Program-made: the position numbers and the translations under genes
The notes under the pieces: model-generated
Told to the model about the DNA's origin: nothing
Database searches by the model: none
The model's input: only the letters and a program-made list of their open reading frames with translations
Shown here: one piece after another, positions 8,047-8,995 of the stretch
Layout: each line of letters starts with the position of its first letter
How positions within the stretch are numbered: the first letter of the stretch is position 1
NCBI RefSeq assembly: GCF_018336475.1
Contig: NZ_CP048741.1
Location: 93,760 to 102,754, forward strand
From: Romboutsia sp. 13368
GTDB lineage: Bacteria; Bacillota; Clostridia; Peptostreptococcales; Peptostreptococcaceae
Direction of reading: 5' to 3'
Length of the DNA: 8,995 nucleotides

Positions 8047-8229
8047 TCACATAGCCAACTGATATATTTGCTTAAAATTCACGTTGATTAAATTACAGTG
8101 TGGGCAAAATATAAAATTATATAATAAATAAAGTAAGCCTCTAAATGGATAATTTTTTCTCATATGAAGAATAGGTTTTAATTTATCAGCAAAATCTTTT
8201 AATTCATTAAATGACTTTATTTTTTTCAT
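8047..8229 (-). CDS. Hypothetical 60-residue protein with a single CPHC motif
   Basis: I do not recognise a family. The ORF starts at ATG 8229-8227 after a purine run GGGGGA (8236-8241), with 6 bases between that run and the ATG, and ends in TGA at 8049-8047. The first part is lysine-rich and helix-like (KKIKSFNELKDF). A hydrophobic/aromatic stretch (LLYLLYNFIF, about 32-41) and one Cys-pair knuckle CPHC (42-45) follow. There is no second Cys pair, so an isolated zinc or Fe-S site would need dimerisation or a partner. It has the same orientation as the NuoE-like gene, 45 bases downstream of its stop, with no terminator between, so co-transcription is plausible. Its stop abuts the convergent hprK stop. 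It could be a real small protein, a truncated gene or a chance ORF; composition and RBS favour coding only moderately. Confidence 0.45.
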   Translation of the reverse strand: MKKIKSFNELKDFADKLKPILHMRKNYPFRGLLYLLYNFIFCPHCNLINVNFKQIYQLAM

Positions 8230-8235
8230 TATTTA

Positions 8236-8241
8236 TCCCCC
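8236..8241 (-). promoter_or_regulatory. Possible ribosome binding site of the 60-codon ORF
   Basis: On the minus strand, GGGGGA (8241-8236) precedes the ATG by 6 bases. It is G-rich against a strongly AT-rich background. It is not the AGGAGG consensus seen for the neighbouring genes, so it supports translation only moderately. Confidence 0.4.
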
Positions 8242-8274
8242 ATTATTAACCTAAATATCTACTAAAAATTCAAT

Positions 8275-8775
8275 TTAAACAGTAAGAGACTCTAAAGATT
8301 TATAATAATCTAAAACTTCGCTAACTTGTTCTACCTTGAATTGACCATATACCTTTCCATTTACAACAACAACTGGTGCAAGACCACATGCTCCAACGCA
8401 TCTTAATCCATCTAATGAGAATAAAAGGTCTTTTGTTGTTTGTCCAGCTTTTATACCAAGTTGTTTTTCAAATTCAGCTAAAATTTTATCTGCTCCCTTA
8501 ACGAAACAAACTGTACCTAGGCACACACTTATTTTATATCTTCCTCTAGGTTCAGTTGTGAAGTAAGAATAAAAACTTACAACACCATAAACTTTAGAAG
8601 GAGCAACGTTTAATTGTTCTGCTATATAAAGTTGAACTTCCTTAGGAAGATATCCAAATAATCCTTGTGCATGATGTAGTACTTGAATTAAAGAACCTTC
8701 TTTAGTTTCAAGTGAGTCAATAAAAGTATCTAGCTGTTCAAATAAGTGTTTGTTACGTGAATAGAAATCACACAT
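8275..8775 (-). CDS. NuoE/HymA-like [2Fe-2S] (thioredoxin-fold) NAD(P)H oxidoreductase or hydrogenase subunit
   Basis: The protein has 166 residues and belongs to the 24-kDa/NuoE family of thioredoxin-like [2Fe-2S] proteins. An N-terminal helical region includes LIQVLHHAQGLFGYLP (29-44) and VYGVVSFYSYF (62-72). The thioredoxin-like domain follows, with the four cluster ligands C85 and C90 (CLGTVC), C126 and C130 (CVGAC), spaced Cx4C-x35-Cx3C as the family requires. In known systems this subunit passes electrons to or from a NuoF-like flavoprotein, either in complex I or in cytoplasmic multimeric [FeFe]-hydrogenases (HymABC/HndABCD/HydABC) and formate dehydrogenases. The CLGTVCFVKGA wording resembles the clostridial hydrogenase members. 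No NuoF-like or catalytic subunit lies downstream within the window, which is unusual. Start ATG 8775-8773 is backed by a very strong RBS. The specific complex cannot be decided here, so no symbol is given. Confidence 0.93.
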   Translation of the reverse strand: MCDFYSRNKHLFEQLDTFIDSLETKEGSLIQVLHHAQGLFGYLPKEVQLYIAEQLNVAPSKVYGVVSFYSYFTTEPRGRYKISVCLGTVCFVKGADKILAEFEKQLGIKAGQTTKDLLFSLDGLRCVGACGLAPVVVVNGKVYGQFKVEQVSEVLDYYKSLESLTV

Positions 8776-8780
8776 ACAAA

Positions 8781-8789
8781 ACCTCCTTT
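8781..8789 (-). promoter_or_regulatory. Ribosome binding site of the NuoE-like gene
   Basis: On the minus strand, AAAGGAGGT (8789-8781) is a full consensus Shine-Dalgarno sequence ending 5 bases before the ATG. It is the strongest RBS in the window and suggests efficient translation. Confidence 0.9.
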
Positions 8790-8817
8790 AATTTCAAAAT
8801 AAATTTTAATATCTATT

Positions 8818-8868
8818 TATTAAAATAAAATTATATTTAAATTTTATGAATATAACTTTATTTTAATA
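8818..8868. repeat. Long A/T-only hairpin (inverted repeat) in the leader of the NuoE-like gene
   Basis: The arm 8818-8829 (TATTAAAATAAA) pairs perfectly with 8857-8868 (TTTATTTTAATA). After one mismatch (A8830/C8856), 8831-8837 (TTATATT) pairs with 8849-8855 (AATATAA). That makes 19 of 20 positions paired around an 11-base loop (8838-8848). It lies 42 to 93 bases before the NuoE-like start codon. It has no G-C pairs, which argues against an intrinsic terminator. It could be a 5'-UTR stem-loop or a palindromic protein site. Confidence 0.6.
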
Positions 8869-8953
8869 CTAAATATTCAACACTAAAAAATGAAAAAATA
8901 AGATATGCTTAGATAAAGTGAATATAATTGTGATTACATTTTAAAATATAGTT

Positions 8954-8982
8954 TTGCTTTTAAATATATTATAATCTATAAA
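8954..8982 (+). promoter_or_regulatory. Candidate promoter for a gene beyond the right edge
   Basis: TTGCTT (8954-8959) and TATAAA (8977-8982) are separated by exactly 17 bases on the plus strand. This fits a sigma-A promoter firing away from the NuoE-like gene. A perfect TATAAT also occurs at 8970-8975 but lacks a -35. The composition makes chance matches likely. Confidence 0.25.
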
Positions 8983-8995
8983 ATATATAAAAGTG

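Larger units (their letters stand above)
8790..8995. other. Gene-free right end of the window
   Basis: No coding frame is supported between the RBS of the NuoE-like gene and the window end on either strand. The stretch is extremely AT-rich and holds the hairpin at 8818-8868. A possible minus-strand -35 (TTGAAT, 8880-8875) has no convincing -10 at 17 bases. A candidate plus-strand promoter lies at 8954-8982. It reads as a divergent promoter region whose right-hand gene is outside the window. Confidence 0.5.

Noticed and set aside
8920..8945. FNR/CRP- or Rex-like site near the NuoE-like promoter (TTGTGATTACA region)
   Set aside because: The half-sites do not form the required palindrome (TGTGA-N6-TCACA or TTGTTAA-N4-TTAACAA). 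Only short partial matches are seen.
1..8995. CRISPR array, tRNA/rRNA, insertion sequence, phage attachment site or toxin-antitoxin pair
   Set aside because: No regularly spaced repeats, tRNA-like cloverleaf segments, transposase motifs or terminal inverted repeats with target duplications were seen in reading both strands. Apart from the short gaps noted, the sequence is accounted for by genes.

Overview
The window is strongly AT-rich. It carries a compact, bacterial-type set of housekeeping genes with Shine-Dalgarno sites, TTG starts and intrinsic termination. Very low GC, AGA/ATA-rich codon use, HPr kinase/phosphorylase (a marker of Gram-positive-type carbon control) and a clostridial-type [2Fe-2S] hydrogenase/NADH-oxidoreductase subunit together suggest an anaerobic Clostridia member. 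Peptostreptococcaceae (Clostridioides difficile or a relative) is my best guess from protein character and gene order; I could not test it by search.

Layout. Bases 1-138 are the uvrB leader, with a candidate promoter and a ribosome binding site that favours a TTG start at 139. uvrB (139-2109) and uvrA (2110-4935) abut without a spacer base and are almost certainly one transcript. It ends at a 13-bp hairpin terminator directly after uvrA. The 358-bp gap that follows (4936-5293) holds a 50-codon internal remnant of an oligopeptide-binding protein (5004-5156), then an AT-rich stretch with a weak candidate promoter. uvrC (5294-7108, TTG start, strong RBS) and hprK (7117-8046) follow with 8 bases between them. 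Convergent to them on the minus strand are a lone NuoE/HymA-like [2Fe-2S] protein (8775-8275) and a 60-codon hypothetical ORF (8229-8047) whose stop abuts the hprK stop. The last 220 bases (8776-8995) hold no gene, but they contain a long all-A/T hairpin and a candidate plus-strand promoter pointing out of the window.

Function. UvrA, UvrB and UvrC together form the complete bacterial nucleotide excision repair incision machinery. UvrA2 finds damage and loads UvrB, and UvrC then makes both cuts. HprK controls the phosphorylation state of HPr Ser46 and hence carbon catabolite regulation; its link to uvrC looks like shared transcription rather than shared function. The NuoE-like protein is normally one subunit of a multi-subunit NAD(P)H-linked [FeFe]-hydrogenase or oxidoreductase, but its usual partners are not in this window.

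Most of the window is well-understood core genome. I did not find a convincing undescribed system. The items most worth a second look are the transporter remnant, the long hairpin upstream of the orphan NuoE-like gene, that gene's isolation, and the small convergent ORF.
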